Positions 14,039-22,279 of a stretch of DNA of 22,443 nt are shown piece by piece (positions within the stretch are counted from its first letter, which is position 1; every line of letters starts with the position of its first letter). A model generated the notes under the pieces. That model was not told where the DNA came from and made no database searches. It was given only the letters and a program-made list of their open reading frames with translations. This stretch comes from Desulfovibrio sp. (lineage in GTDB: Bacteria > Desulfobacterota > Desulfovibrionia > Desulfovibrionales > Desulfovibrionaceae), in the NCBI GenBank assembly GCA_031275955.1, contig JAISNZ010000094.1, positions 1-22,443 of the forward strand, given 5' to 3'. Made by a program: the position numbers and the translations under genes.

Positions 14039-15495
14039 GCGGCGATCTGACGGCCATTCTGCGCGACGTGCTCATCTGGGCCCTGTACCTGGGCATCTTT
14101 TTCCATCTGGCCCGCAAGGGCAGGGGGCATGATTCCGTCCTGGGCGGGGCCGTGCCCTTTCCGGTGCAGGCCTTCGCCTATGTGGCCACCTACATTTCCG
14201 CCGTGGCCCTGGTGGGGTTCGGCGGCCTGGCCTACATTTACGGCCTGCAGATGATCCTGGTGGCCGCCGGCAACGTCTGGCTTGGCACCTGGGCGGTGTA
14301 CCGCTTCCTGGCCTGGCCCACCAGGCAGTGGCAGGAGCGGCTGGGGGCCCGCAGTCCGGCCCAGCTCCTGGGCCTGGGGCACCACAGCCCCCTTCTGGGG
14401 CGCGCCCTGGCCCTGATCTTCGCCCTTTTCCTGGGGGTTTACGCCTCGGCGGTGATCAAGGGGGCGGCCGTGCTCCTGGCGGAGATCCTGCCTCTGCCCC
14501 TGTGGTCCCTGATCTGGCTGACGGCCCTGACGGCGGGCTTCTGCGTCCTGGTGGGGGGGCTGCGCGGGGTGCTGTACACCGAGGCCATGCAGGGACTGGT
14601 CATGCTCCTGGGCATCCTGGTCATTGTCGGGGCCGTCTTCTGGCGCGTGGACGGGCCTTTGTCCGGCATCGCGGCCCTGGCTTCCCTGCCGCCGGACGCG
14701 CGGGCGGACAACGGCTTCGCCGCCCTGTCCGGGGGAGAAACGGGCTGGTTCATCATCTCCCTGGTCCTGGTCACCTCCGTGGCGGTCTGGGCCCAGCCGC
14801 AGATGATGCAGCGCCATTTCGCCCTGACCTCGCGGGACAGCCTGCCCCGCGCCTCCGCCCTGGCCATGCTCGTCCTGACCCTCCTGGTGGGCGGCATGTA
14901 TTTCGCCTCCTCCCTTTCCCGCCTCTTCCTGCCCGCCCTCTCCCACCCGGACGAGGTCGTGCCGCTCCTTGTGCGCACCCTCCTGCCCTATGCCGGCATG
15001 GAACTCTTCGTCCTGGCCGTGGTCTCCGCCTCCCTCTCAACAGCCACGGCCCTCTGCCATATCGCCGCCGTGGCCGTGGCCGAGGATGTCCCGGCCCGCC
15101 GGAGCACACCCGCCGCCTGGTTCATCGGGGTGCTCTTCTGCGTCCTGCTCAGCGGCGCCTGCGCCCAGATCAAGGGCCAGCTCATCGCCATCCTCTGCAC
15201 CACAAGCTGGAGCATGGTGGGCGCCACCGCCCTTGTGCCCTATCTGGCCCTGGTCCTCTTCCGCCGCCGGAACCCCGCGGCCGCCTGGGGCAGCGCCTGC
15301 CTGGGCTTCACCGCCTGCCTGGCCTGGTACCTCCTGGTCTCCCGCTCCACCGCCCTTGTCCCCTCCCTGCTGCCCTCCCTCGCCGGCATCCCCCCCTTCT
15401 TCGTCGGCATCGCGGCCTCCCTCTTCGGCTGGGCCGCGGGCAGCCTCCTGCCCGCCCCTTCCCTCCGGCGGCCCTTCCGGGGGAATGCGCAATGA
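14035..15495 (+). CDS. Sodium:solute symporter (SSS family)
   Basis: A 486-residue multi-span membrane protein, very rich in Leu/Ala/Val, with about 12-13 hydrophobic segments. Family-like stretches include FAYVATYISAVALVGFGGLA, GVLYTEAMQGLVMLLGILVI (the SSS signature region after transmembrane helix 5), WAQPQMMQRHFALTS and VVSASLSTATALCHIAAVAV. It should import an organic solute with Na+. The substrate cannot be read from sequence; members carry proline, pantothenate, acetate, sugars and others. AAGGAG lies 8 nt before ATG 14035. Its 3' end is only 6 bp from the convergent CuyA-type gene, with no visible terminator between. A shared substrate with that lyase is possible but unproven. Confidence 0.88.
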   Translation: MSGDLTAILRDVLIWALYLGIFFHLARKGRGHDSVLGGAVPFPVQAFAYVATYISAVALVGFGGLAYIYGLQMILVAAGNVWLGTWAVYRFLAWPTRQWQERLGARSPAQLLGLGHHSPLLGRALALIFALFLGVYASAVIKGAAVLLAEILPLPLWSLIWLTALTAGFCVLVGGLRGVLYTEAMQGLVMLLGILVIVGAVFWRVDGPLSGIAALASLPPDARADNGFAALSGGETGWFIISLVLVTSVAVWAQPQMMQRHFALTSRDSLPRASALAMLVLTLLVGGMYFASSLSRLFLPALSHPDEVVPLLVRTLLPYAGMELFVLAVVSASLSTATALCHIAAVAVAEDVPARRSTPAAWFIGVLFCVLLSGACAQIKGQLIAILCTTSWSMVGATALVPYLALVLFRRRNPAAAWGSACLGFTACLAWYLLVSRSTALVPSLLPSLAGIPPFFVGIAASLFGWAAGSLLPAPSLRRPFRGNAQ

Positions 15496-15501
15496 TTTCC
15501 C

Positions 15502-16500
15502 CTACGCCAGCAGATAATCCTCGTACACATACAGGGCCGGGCTGCCGCCGGTATGGAGAAAGAGGACGTTCTGGCCCTTGCGCAAGACCCCCCGGCGGAT
15601 CAGATCAATGAGTCCGGCCATGGCCTTTCCCGTGTATACGGGGTCCAGGAGGATCCCCTCGGCGCGGGCCGCCAGGGTGAGGGCTTCCCGCATCCCCTCC
15701 GTGGGCAGGGAGTATCCGGGGCCGACGTAGCCGTCGTGGACAATGACCGCATCAGGGGGGATGGTCCCCCGCAGGCCCCCCTGTTCCACCGTTTTTTCGG
15801 CCAGGTCGCGGACTCTGGCCTCCTGGGGGGCGCGGGGGCGGTTGACGCTGACGCCGTGCACGGCAACAGGGGCATTGGCCCCGGCGAAGCCGGCCAGCAG
15901 GCCGGCGTGCGTCCCCGCGCTGCCCGAGGCCGTCACAACCGCATCCAGACTCAGGCCGAGAAAGAAGCATTGCTGCAGAATCTCCTCCGCGCAGGCCGCG
16001 TAGCCCAGCGCCCCCAGAGGGGAGGATCCCCCCCCGGCGATGGTGTACGGATTTTTGCCCGCGGCGCGCAGGGACCGCGCGCTTTCTTCCATTGCCGCGT
16101 CCATGTCGGTCCCGCCGGGGACCACGCGGCTGGACGAAACCCCGAGAAGGCGGAAAAGCAGGTTGTTGCCGGAGGCCGAGGGATTGTAGCTGCCGGGGAC
16201 GCGCTCCTCAAGGACGAGCAGGCAGTCCAGGCCCTCGCGCGCCGCCGCCCAGGCCGTCAGGCGGCAGTGGTTGGACTGCACGGCCCCGCAGGTGATCAGG
16301 CTGTCGGCTTTCCGCTTCAGGGCGTCGGCGACGAGAAAATCCAGCTTCCGCGTCTTGTTGCCTCCCCCGGCGCCGGGCAGGAGATCGTCGCGCTTGAGAT
16401 AAATGTTCGGGCCGCCCAGAAGCCGGCTGAGCTCCGGCGCCGGCTCAAGGGGAGTGGGACCGCGCAGGTAGCCGCGCCGGGGAAGTGTGCTCAGATGCAT
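15502..16500 (-). CDS. cuyA: PLP-dependent L-cysteate sulfo-lyase / D-cysteine desulfhydrase family
   Basis: Fold-type II PLP enzyme, 332 residues. The PLP lysine is in GGGNKTRKLDFL. Other family blocks are NIYLKRDDLLPGAG, AVQSNHCRLTAWAA, GGGSSPLGALGYAACAEEI, ASGSAGTHAGLLAGF, GILLDPVYTGKAMAGLIDLI and LFLHTGGSPALY. DcyD removes sulfide from D-cysteine; CuyA removes sulfite from L-cysteate; both give pyruvate and ammonia. PGGTDMDAAMEE (following GNNLLFRLLG) resembles CuyA (PGGLDMNAEME) more than E. coli DcyD, and linkage to a Tau-like sulfonate importer supports CuyA. AAGGAG precedes ATG 16500. It is last in the operon, 18 bp after the ATPase gene. The substrate assignment is inference; the family call is firm. 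Confidence 0.85.
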   Translation of the reverse strand: MHLSTLPRRGYLRGPTPLEPAPELSRLLGGPNIYLKRDDLLPGAGGGNKTRKLDFLVADALKRKADSLITCGAVQSNHCRLTAWAAAREGLDCLLVLEERVPGSYNPSASGNNLLFRLLGVSSSRVVPGGTDMDAAMEESARSLRAAGKNPYTIAGGGSSPLGALGYAACAEEILQQCFFLGLSLDAVVTASGSAGTHAGLLAGFAGANAPVAVHGVSVNRPRAPQEARVRDLAEKTVEQGGLRGTIPPDAVIVHDGYVGPGYSLPTEGMREALTLAARAEGILLDPVYTGKAMAGLIDLIRRGVLRKGQNVLFLHTGGSPALYVYEDYLLA

Positions 16501-16518
16501 GGCTCGCTCCTTGTTTCC

Positions 16519-17322
16519 TTAAATCTCGTATTCCGGCCGGCGGATCGCCTGCAGGATGTCGTGTTTCAGTTCCGTGAAGGCCGGGTTGAGCAGCAGCCGC
16601 TCGTAGCGGCGCGGCCGGGGAAAAGGGGGGACAAGCGTCTGCCGGATCCTGCCGGGCCTCGGCGTCATGACCACGATCACATCCGCCAGGAACAGGGCCT
16701 CGTCCACATCGTGGGTGACGAAGAGTACCGTGGCTCCCGTCACCTCCAGGATGGAAACCAGGAGTTCCTGCATGGAGAGCCTGGTCTGGGCGTCGAGAGC
16801 GCCGAAGGGCTCGTCCATGAGCAGGATGGGCGGTTCGGTGATCCAGGCCCTGGCCAGGGCCACGCGCTGGCGCATTCCGCCGGAGAGTTCGTAGGGGGCG
16901 TGGCTCTCAAAGCCTTCAAGGCCGGTGAGCCGGATGAACCGGCGGGCCGCGGCGAAGGTTTCCTCCCGCGGTCTGCCCGCCAGTTCCGGCCCCAGGGTGA
17001 TGTTTTCCAGCACATTGCGCCAGGGCAGCAGGTTCGCCTCCTGGAAGACGATGCCTCTGTCCGGGCCGGGGCGGAGTACCGGCCTGCCCCCCACCAGCAC
17101 CCTGCCGGAGGAGGGGCGGTCAAAGCCGGCCAAAAGGTTCAGGAGCGTGGACTTGCCGCACCCGGAGGGACCGAGAAGACAAACAAAACTGCCCTCTTCC
17201 ATTTCCAGGGAGAAATCGGCAATGGCCTCGGTGGGGCTTTCCCCGTTCCCGACGGAGAAACTGTGGGCGATCCGGTCGAAGACAACGCGGCCGCCGCCTG
17301 TTCCGGCGGCGGGAGCCGCCAT
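16519..17322 (-). CDS. tauB: Taurine/sulfonate ABC transporter ATP-binding protein
   Basis: A 267-residue ATPase of the nitrate/sulfonate/taurine (TauB/SsuB) type. Walker A GPSGCGKST is at 51-59, Q-loop IVFQEANLLPW at about 91-101, signature LSGGMRQR at 146-153, Walker B ILLMDEP at 166-172, and the switch His in VLFVTHDVDEAL. QEANLLPWRNVLENI and DEPFGALDAQTR are characteristic of this subfamily. It powers sulfonate import with the adjacent TauA- and TauC-like proteins at the inner membrane. ATG 17322 sits 1 nt past the tauA stop (TGACATG), so the two are coupled. Confidence 0.9.
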   Translation of the reverse strand: MAAPAAGTGGGRVVFDRIAHSFSVGNGESPTEAIADFSLEMEEGSFVCLLGPSGCGKSTLLNLLAGFDRPSSGRVLVGGRPVLRPGPDRGIVFQEANLLPWRNVLENITLGPELAGRPREETFAAARRFIRLTGLEGFESHAPYELSGGMRQRVALARAWITEPPILLMDEPFGALDAQTRLSMQELLVSILEVTGATVLFVTHDVDEALFLADVIVVMTPRPGRIRQTLVPPFPRPRRYERLLLNPAFTELKHDILQAIRRPEYEI

Positions 17323-17323
17323 G

Positions 17324-18328
17324 TCAGCGCACCGCCCCGGCGATGAAGCTGGGATTGATGAAGGGAGCGAAGGATTCCGGAAGGTCCCGCCGGCTCAGTT
17401 CGCCCAGGTCAGCCAGAAACCGCGCCGTGTCCGCGAAGCTTTTGCTGATGCCGGACTCGCCCCCCCCCAGCCATTTGGACTCAAGCTGTTCCTGAAGGTC
17501 CGGGAAATCGAGCCCGGCAAGAGTCTGCTTCGCCGCCGCGACGTCCTGCCCCAGTTCCCTGGCGATGATTTCCGCCGCCGCGTCCGGGTTTTCCTTGTAG
17601 CGCCGGACCGTGTCCCGGAAGACGCGCAGGAAGGCGCTGACCGAGTCCGGATGGGCCTCCGCGAACTTTTTGGAAACCACATAGGCATTGAAGAGGTAAT
17701 ACCCGTCCTTCTGCAACTGCCCGCTTTTCAGCAGCTCGTGGCCGCCCTCGGCTTCAAGCTGCTGGGAGAAAGGCCCCCAGACATAGGCGGCGTCCACGTC
17801 CCCGCGTTTCCAGGCCGCGAGTTCATCGGCGGGCTTGAGGGGCGCCTGTTTCACCTTGGAGGCGTCCACGCCGTAGACCTTGAAGGCCGCGAGCAGGGCA
17901 TAATGGGCGGTGGAGCCGGCTGGATAGGTCACGGTCCGGCCCTCCAGCTCCTTGATGGAGCCGATTTCCTTGCGGGCGATCAGCCGCTCGCTGGACTCGA
18001 TGACTCCGGCAACGGCGATGACCTCAATGGGCAGTTTGCGGGCCAGCGCGGCCGCCACCGGCACGGAGCCAACCCTGGCGATGTCGATCTCGCCGGCCGC
18101 CACGGCCTTCAGGGCATCCGGCCCGCTGGCGAAATTGACCCATTTCACCGGGACGCCCAGTCCCTTGGCGAAGGAATCGTCCGCCTTGCCCAGAATCCAG
18201 GGCCGGGGGCCGTTCAGATAGGCCAGACGGACTTGCGCCGGTTTGGCGGATTCCGCCGCAAGGGCGGCGGGCGCGAACACGGCCGTCAGCGCCGCGAGGG
18301 CGGCGGCGAACAGAGGAAGGAAACGCAT
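17324..18328 (-). CDS. tauA: Taurine/sulfonate ABC transporter periplasmic binding protein
   Basis: A 334-residue exported protein. The signal peptide begins MRFLPLFAAALAALTAVF and has a likely cut after ALA (about residue 24). The mature protein matches the TauA/SsuA fold: NFASGPDALKAVAAGEIDIA, GSVPVAAALARKLPIEV, STAHYALLAAFKVYGV and WKRGDVDAAYVWGPF. The last is close to E. coli TauA (WQRGDIDGAYVWAP). AAGGAG stands about 8 nt before ATG 18328; the frame is open further upstream, but the signal peptide fixes this start. It binds a sulfonate (taurine, cysteate or similar) in the periplasm for delivery to the permease. The exact ligand is unknown. Confidence 0.9.
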   Translation of the reverse strand: MRFLPLFAAALAALTAVFAPAALAAESAKPAQVRLAYLNGPRPWILGKADDSFAKGLGVPVKWVNFASGPDALKAVAAGEIDIARVGSVPVAAALARKLPIEVIAVAGVIESSERLIARKEIGSIKELEGRTVTYPAGSTAHYALLAAFKVYGVDASKVKQAPLKPADELAAWKRGDVDAAYVWGPFSQQLEAEGGHELLKSGQLQKDGYYLFNAYVVSKKFAEAHPDSVSAFLRVFRDTVRRYKENPDAAAEIIARELGQDVAAAKQTLAGLDFPDLQEQLESKWLGGGESGISKSFADTARFLADLGELSRRDLPESFAPFINPSFIAGAVR

Positions 18329-18405
18329 GAGAGGCTCCTTTGTTGAGGATGACAGGCCCCTTCCGGGGAAAATCCGCGGCGGCTCTCCTCTGAAGGGGGA
18401 AAGTG

Positions 18406-19197
18406 TCAGGCTTTGCCGTCCCAGGGGACGATAATTCTCTGCAGGGCGACAATGATCAGATCCAGGATATAGCCGGTAAGCCCGAGCAGGATGATGCCGA
18501 GCATGACGATGTCCGTGCGCATGTAGGAGCTGGCGTTGAGCACCATCCAACCGATGCCCGTATCGGCCGCCACCATCTCGGCGGCGATGAGCGTCGTCCA
18601 GCCCACGCCGACGGCGAGGCGGACGCTGGTGAAGATTTCCGGCAGGGCTCCCGGGAAGACGATGGAGCGCAAAAGCTGGCGGTCCGTGGCCCCCAGGGCG
18701 CGCCCGAGGCGCAGCCTGCCCTGGTCAGTCCCGCTAGCCGCCGCGGCGCATCCGACCAGTATGGTCAGGAAGGCGGAAATGAAGATCAGGAAGACCTTGG
18801 ACACCTCGCCTATGCCCAGCCAGAGGATGACCAGGGGAATAAGGGCCAGTTTGGGCAGGGGGCGGAAAAACTGGACAAAGGGATCCAGGATCGCCCGCAG
18901 GACGGGAAAGACGCCCATGGCCAGCCCCACGGGCACGCCGATGAGCACGGCCGGGATGAAGGCGCCGAACACCCTGCCCAGGCTGACCGCGACATGATAC
19001 CACAAGGGCAGTTGCCGGTAACCGTCCGTGAACATCTCCAGGGCCGAGAGGCAGATCTCTCCGGGCGGCGGAAGCAGCAGCGGGCTGAACAGCCCGAGGC
19101 GCCCGCCCAGAAACCAGAGGAAGACGAAAAAGGCGACCGAGGCCAGGCTGATCGCCGCGCCGCGCACTCCGCGCAAATGTTTTCTTTCCGGATCCAT
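18406..19197 (-). CDS. tauC: Taurine/sulfonate ABC transporter permease
   Basis: A 263-residue inner-membrane protein with about six hydrophobic spans and the BPD_transp_1 coupling loop (GRALGATDRQLLRSIVFPGALPEI, an EAA-type motif: shown here as its blocks GRALGATDRQLL and VFPGALPEI). LLPPPGEI near the first span and AAEMVAADTGIGWMV near the end are typical of TauC/SsuC. The start is unsure: ATG 19197 (MDPERKH) is preferred, while ATG 19209 and GTG 19233 are in frame and none has a strong ribosome site. It lies between the racemase-type gene and tauA on the minus strand, 77 bp before tauA. Confidence 0.88.
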   Translation of the reverse strand: MDPERKHLRGVRGAAISLASVAFFVFLWFLGGRLGLFSPLLLPPPGEICLSALEMFTDGYRQLPLWYHVAVSLGRVFGAFIPAVLIGVPVGLAMGVFPVLRAILDPFVQFFRPLPKLALIPLVILWLGIGEVSKVFLIFISAFLTILVGCAAAASGTDQGRLRLGRALGATDRQLLRSIVFPGALPEIFTSVRLAVGVGWTTLIAAEMVAADTGIGWMVLNASSYMRTDIVMLGIILLGLTGYILDLIIVALQRIIVPWDGKA

Positions 19198-19313
19198 GAT
19201 TCCCGCCATCCGCAAGCCGAAAATGCGGACCACCAGATCAAGCTCACCACCAGATCATGGGGCCTTATGGAGATCAAGGTAGGGCCGCGGAGCCGGGAGG
19301 GGAAGGATCAAAT

Positions 19314-20081
19314 TCAGATACCCATATGCGGCAAAGGAAGGAGTTCGGGGTGTTTTGTCCGTGAGCGGAGGTCTTCTTCCCTGGTCCGTCCCCTGAGGCG
19401 CAGAACGGCGGCCCTGGCCAGTTCGAACAGGCCGTCCACCAGGGGGACGGCCTGGCCGCTGTCCGCCGCCAGTCCCAGTTCCGTGCAGCCCAGGGCCACG
19501 GCCTGGGCGCCGCCTTCCGCCAGGCGCGCCGTCAGGGAGCGCAGGCAGGCGCGAGAGGCGGGGCCGGTTTCTCCCGTCTTGATGGCCTTGATCAGATCGA
19601 GGGTCCGCCGCTGGTCCGGATCGTCGGGCAGGATCAGGTCCGCCCCGGCCCGGGCGAAACGACGGGCGTACAGGCCGGTCCGGACGGTGGCGGCGGTCGC
19701 CAGCAGACCGACGCGCGTCAGGCCCGGAGCGAGGCGTTGCGCGCCCTCCACGGTGAGATCAAGGATGTTGAGGATGGGGATGGAAACCGCCGCCTGGATC
19801 TGATCATAATAATAGTGGGCGATATGGCAGGGCATGAGCAGGAGGGCGGCCCCGCAGGCTTCCAGCCTGCTGGCCGTCTCGCTGATGGCCGGGGCGGGAC
19901 TCGGGCCGGAACCCTCCAGGGCCCGGACCCGGGAGGGGATCGTGACATTGTTGTCCAGCAGGCAGCGGATGTGCTCGCTGTCCTCCCTGGCCGGAGTCAG
20001 GCGGAGGATATGCGCCAGCAGATAAACCGCCGCTTCCGGACCCATGCCGCCGATGATGCCGATGACGGGTTCTTGTGTCAT
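19314..20081 (-). CDS. Aspartate/glutamate racemase family protein
   Basis: A cofactor-independent racemase-type enzyme, 255 residues. IGIIGGMGPEAAVYL at the N-terminus, Cys85 in LLLMPCHIAHYYYDQI and Cys199 in AVALGCTELGL provide the two catalytic cysteines of the family. The usual PCNTAH motif is PCHIAH here. AAGGGA lies upstream of ATG 20081. It precedes the sulfonate transporter genes, with about 116 bp to tauC, and follows malic enzyme by 119 bp. Cysteate is a close analogue of aspartate, so a role in inverting D/L-cysteate or aspartate for the CuyA/DcyD-type lyase is an attractive inference but not shown. Confidence 0.85.
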   Translation of the reverse strand: MTQEPVIGIIGGMGPEAAVYLLAHILRLTPAREDSEHIRCLLDNNVTIPSRVRALEGSGPSPAPAISETASRLEACGAALLLMPCHIAHYYYDQIQAAVSIPILNILDLTVEGAQRLAPGLTRVGLLATAATVRTGLYARRFARAGADLILPDDPDQRRTLDLIKAIKTGETGPASRACLRSLTARLAEGGAQAVALGCTELGLAADSGQAVPLVDGLFELARAAVLRLRGRTREEDLRSRTKHPELLPLPHMGI

Positions 20082-20100
20082 GGGGGTCCCTTCGTTTCCT

Positions 20101-20155
20101 CCGTGAACGGGTCCAGCCTGTTCACGGGAGATAGCAACTTCCCCCGCCGGGGGAA
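20101..20155. repeat. Two hairpins between malic enzyme and racemase genes
   Basis: CCGTGAAC (20101-20108) is the exact inverse of GTTCACGG (20120-20127). TTCCCCC (20139-20145) pairs with GGGGGAA (20149-20155) around a 3-nt loop. Neither has a T-run on the minus strand, so they are weak terminator candidates. They may be processing, attenuation or operator elements in the racemase leader. Confidence 0.4.
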
Positions 20156-20200
20156 ACGAAGGAAATCATCTATCCATATGCGCAAGGGGTCTAAAGCCCT

Positions 20201-21514
20201 TCACAGGCCGTAGGCCCGCACCAGGGTTTCCACCCGCTGCCGGGAGCCGGCCAGTCGTTGGCGCAGTTCCCGGGGGTAGTCGGCCAGATCGCGCGGCCTG
20301 CCGGCCACGCCCGTTTCCATGGCCGCCTGGGCCACGGCCGGGGCCAGGCGCTCTATCAGGCGCAGATCCAGCGGCTTGGGGATGACGTAGTCGGGGCCGA
20401 AGGTAAAGTCCTCACCCCCGTAAGCGGCGCGGACGTCGTCCGGGACGGGCTCCCGGGCCAGGGCGGCCAGGGCCCGGGCCGCCGCCAGCTTCATGGCCTC
20501 GTTGATGTCCGTGGCCCGCACGTCCAGTGCCCCCCGGAAGATGAAGGGGAAGCCGGAAACATTGTTGATCTGGTTGGGATAATCGGATCGGCCCGTGGCC
20601 ATGATGGCGTCCGGGCGGGCGCTCTTGGCCTCGACATAGCCGATCTCCGGGGTGGGGTTGGCGCAGGCGAAGATGATGGGCGTCCCGGCCATGCCCCGGA
20701 TCATGTCCTGCGTAACCAGGCCCTCGCGGGAAAGCCCCAGGAGCATGTCCGCGCCCCGCAGGGCGTCTCCCAGGGAGGCGAAGGCCTTTTTGCCGGCGAA
20801 TTCCCGCTTCTCCCGGCTCAGGTCGCCGCGGCCCTGGTGGATGTGTCCCCGGGAATCAAACATGGCGATATGGGCAGGGTCCACGCCCATGAGGAGGTAA
20901 AAGCGGGCCGAGGCGACGGCCGCCGCCCCCGCCCCGCTGATGACGATGCGCGTGTCCTCGATCCGCTTGGCGCTGATTTCCAGGGCGTTCAGCAGCCCGG
21001 CCCCGGAAATGATGGCCGTGCCGTGCTGATCGTCATGGAAGACCGGAATGCCCATTTCCCGCTTCAGGCGGTCTTCAATGAAAAAACACTCCGGGGCCTT
21101 GATGTCCTCCAGGTTGATGCCGCCGAAGGTCGGCTCCAGGGCGCGCACGATGGCGCACAGCTCTTCCGGGTCCGTGACGGCGAGATTGATGTCGTAGCAG
21201 TCAATGTCGGCGAAGACCTTGAAGAGCACGCCCTTGCCTTCCATGACCGGCTTGCCGGCCACCGGGCCGATGTTCCCCAGTCCCAGCACCGCGCTGCCGT
21301 TGGTGACCACCCCCACCAGATTGCCCCGGCCGGTGTAGAGATAGGAATCCTCGGGACGGCCGGCGATGGCCAGGCAGGCTTCGGCCACGCCGGGGCTGTA
21401 CGCCAGGGAAAGATCCCGCTGGTTCCGGCAGGGCTTGACCGGCATGACCTCTATCTTTCCGGGCCTGGCAACGGCATGGTAATCCAGAGCGTCTTGAGCG
21501 GTGAACAACGGCAT
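20201..21514 (-). CDS. Malic enzyme (malate dehydrogenase, decarboxylating)
   Basis: Oxidatively decarboxylates malate to pyruvate and CO2 with NAD or NADP. The 437-residue short bacterial form has LSLAYSPGVAEAC (35-47), NGSAVLGLGNIGP, FGGINLEDIKAPECFFIE, metal-site VFHDDQHGTAI, the Rossmann motif ISGAGAAAVASARF and FACANPTPEIGYVEA. The C-terminal phosphotransacetylase-like domain of longer MaeB enzymes is absent. AAGGAG is 8 nt before ATG 21514; upstream frame extension to 21598 is discarded. Cofactor preference cannot be judged. It stands at the head of the minus-strand run that continues to cuyA and may be cotranscribed or separate. Confidence 0.95.
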   Translation of the reverse strand: MPLFTAQDALDYHAVARPGKIEVMPVKPCRNQRDLSLAYSPGVAEACLAIAGRPEDSYLYTGRGNLVGVVTNGSAVLGLGNIGPVAGKPVMEGKGVLFKVFADIDCYDINLAVTDPEELCAIVRALEPTFGGINLEDIKAPECFFIEDRLKREMGIPVFHDDQHGTAIISGAGLLNALEISAKRIEDTRIVISGAGAAAVASARFYLLMGVDPAHIAMFDSRGHIHQGRGDLSREKREFAGKKAFASLGDALRGADMLLGLSREGLVTQDMIRGMAGTPIIFACANPTPEIGYVEAKSARPDAIMATGRSDYPNQINNVSGFPFIFRGALDVRATDINEAMKLAAARALAALAREPVPDDVRAAYGGEDFTFGPDYVIPKPLDLRLIERLAPAVAQAAMETGVAGRPRDLADYPRELRQRLAGSRQRVETLVRAYGL

Positions 21515-21551
21515 GGCGGTTTCTCCTTGTCTGTTGTGGCATTTTACGCTT

Positions 21552-21655
21552 GAAACAGTTCGCTGACGGCCAGCCGGCCTGCTCCTGTTTCGCGGCAAGG
21601 ATTTGCAGGCAAATCCTTGCGGAGCAAATTACACATTTTCAACGGTAATTTGCTC
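21552..21655. repeat. Cluster of perfect inverted repeats upstream of malic enzyme
   Basis: Three inverted repeats in about 100 bp: GAAACAG (21552-21558) with CTGTTTC (21585-21591); GCAAGGATTTGC (21595-21606) with GCAAATCCTTGC (21609-21620), 12 bp and a 2-nt gap; and GAGCAAATTAC (21622-21632) with GTAATTTGCTC (21645-21655), 11 bp and a 12-nt loop. They lie 38-141 bp before the malic enzyme start. Operators, a leader fold or a small dispersed repeat element are possible. Confidence 0.6.
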
Positions 21656-21798
21656 TAGAGCATTTCAATTTTGAGATTGCCCCTCAAGTTTTCTTTTGGT
21701 TACGCCCGCTCCGGCGCTTAGCCGCGCAAATAAATTGCGCTTGCGCCTTCGCGGCGGGCGTCCGCTCACGCGGTCGCCAGAGCAATTTCATTTTGTTA
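21656..21798. other. Repeat-rich AT/GC-alternating spacer
   Basis: No gene is seen. Variants of one short word recur (GAGCATTTCAATTTTG at 21659, GAGCAATTTCATTTTG at 21780), flanking a GC-rich core. TTTTGAGATTG here also occurs in the nrdD leader (about 10420). GCGCAA and TTGCGC form a small hairpin near 21725-21741. It resembles an intergenic repeat family rather than coding DNA. Confidence 0.35.
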
Positions 21799-21933
21799 CT
21801 ATAAAGTCAACACAAGGGCCGGGAACGGGTCCGCAATCTTTCCGGAGGCCAGAAACAGCGCGTGGGCATTGCCCGCGTAAGCCTCCGTAAATTTTTTCAT
21901 CCTCAACTCCCGCCGAAGCTCTGTCCATCTCAT
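21799..21933 (-). CDS. Hypothetical 44-residue ORF, possibly a gene remnant
   Basis: ATG 21933 has AGGA about 6 nt upstream and encodes a basic N-terminus (MRWTELRRELRMKKF) followed by a more hydrophobic tail ending PALVLTL. A second ATG at 21900 could also start it. Directly upstream in another frame is a short open segment ending MAETYEDKP whose TGA overlaps this ATG. Such ATGA joins are typical of real coupled genes, yet both pieces are too short to place in a family. It may be the decayed remains of a two-gene unit. Confidence 0.25.
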   Translation of the reverse strand: MRWTELRRELRMKKFTEAYAGNAHALFLASGKIADPFPALVLTL

Positions 21934-22123
21934 GGCTTATCCTCGTAGGTTTCCGCCATGAATCGGACAAATCCCGTGCTCTAATCAAGGACATTTTATT
22001 TGCTCGCTACACCCGCGCTGAAGCCCCTTTCCGAAGAGGTCCTTTTTCTGTATTCTTCTCCCTGGTCTTCAACCCCGCCCCTGTTGGCCAAACGAGGATG
22101 CCAGGTTTCGAACCGCAAAGGAA

Positions 22124-22235
22124 GTTTTGATGAAAAAATTTTGTTCCGCCCTGGCCGGCAAGGGCCGTCAATTCCGCCGGGGTCAAAGCCTTCCTGAAGA
22201 ATCTTGAGGATCGCGGCATCGTCCCGGCCTTCTGA
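22124..22235 (+). pseudogene. Possible degraded gene 3' end
   Basis: The frame ending at TGA 22233-22235 reads AVNSAGVKAFLKNLEDRGIV then PAF, which looks like genuine protein C-terminus, but it has no start and is closed upstream. A nearby ATG in another frame (MKKFCSALAGKGRQ, from about 22129, with AAGGAAG upstream) would join it only through a frameshift near 22165. This suggests a small gene with a frameshift, but the family is unknown and chance cannot be excluded. Confidence 0.25.
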
Positions 22236-22279
22236 CCGGAGGGAAAAGGCCGCAGGGCGGGACAGACAGGAGCGAGAGG

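Noticed and set aside
15553..17346. Long plus-strand frame opposite cuyA and tauB
   Set aside because: Shadow of GC-rich coding on the minus strand; no family resemblance.
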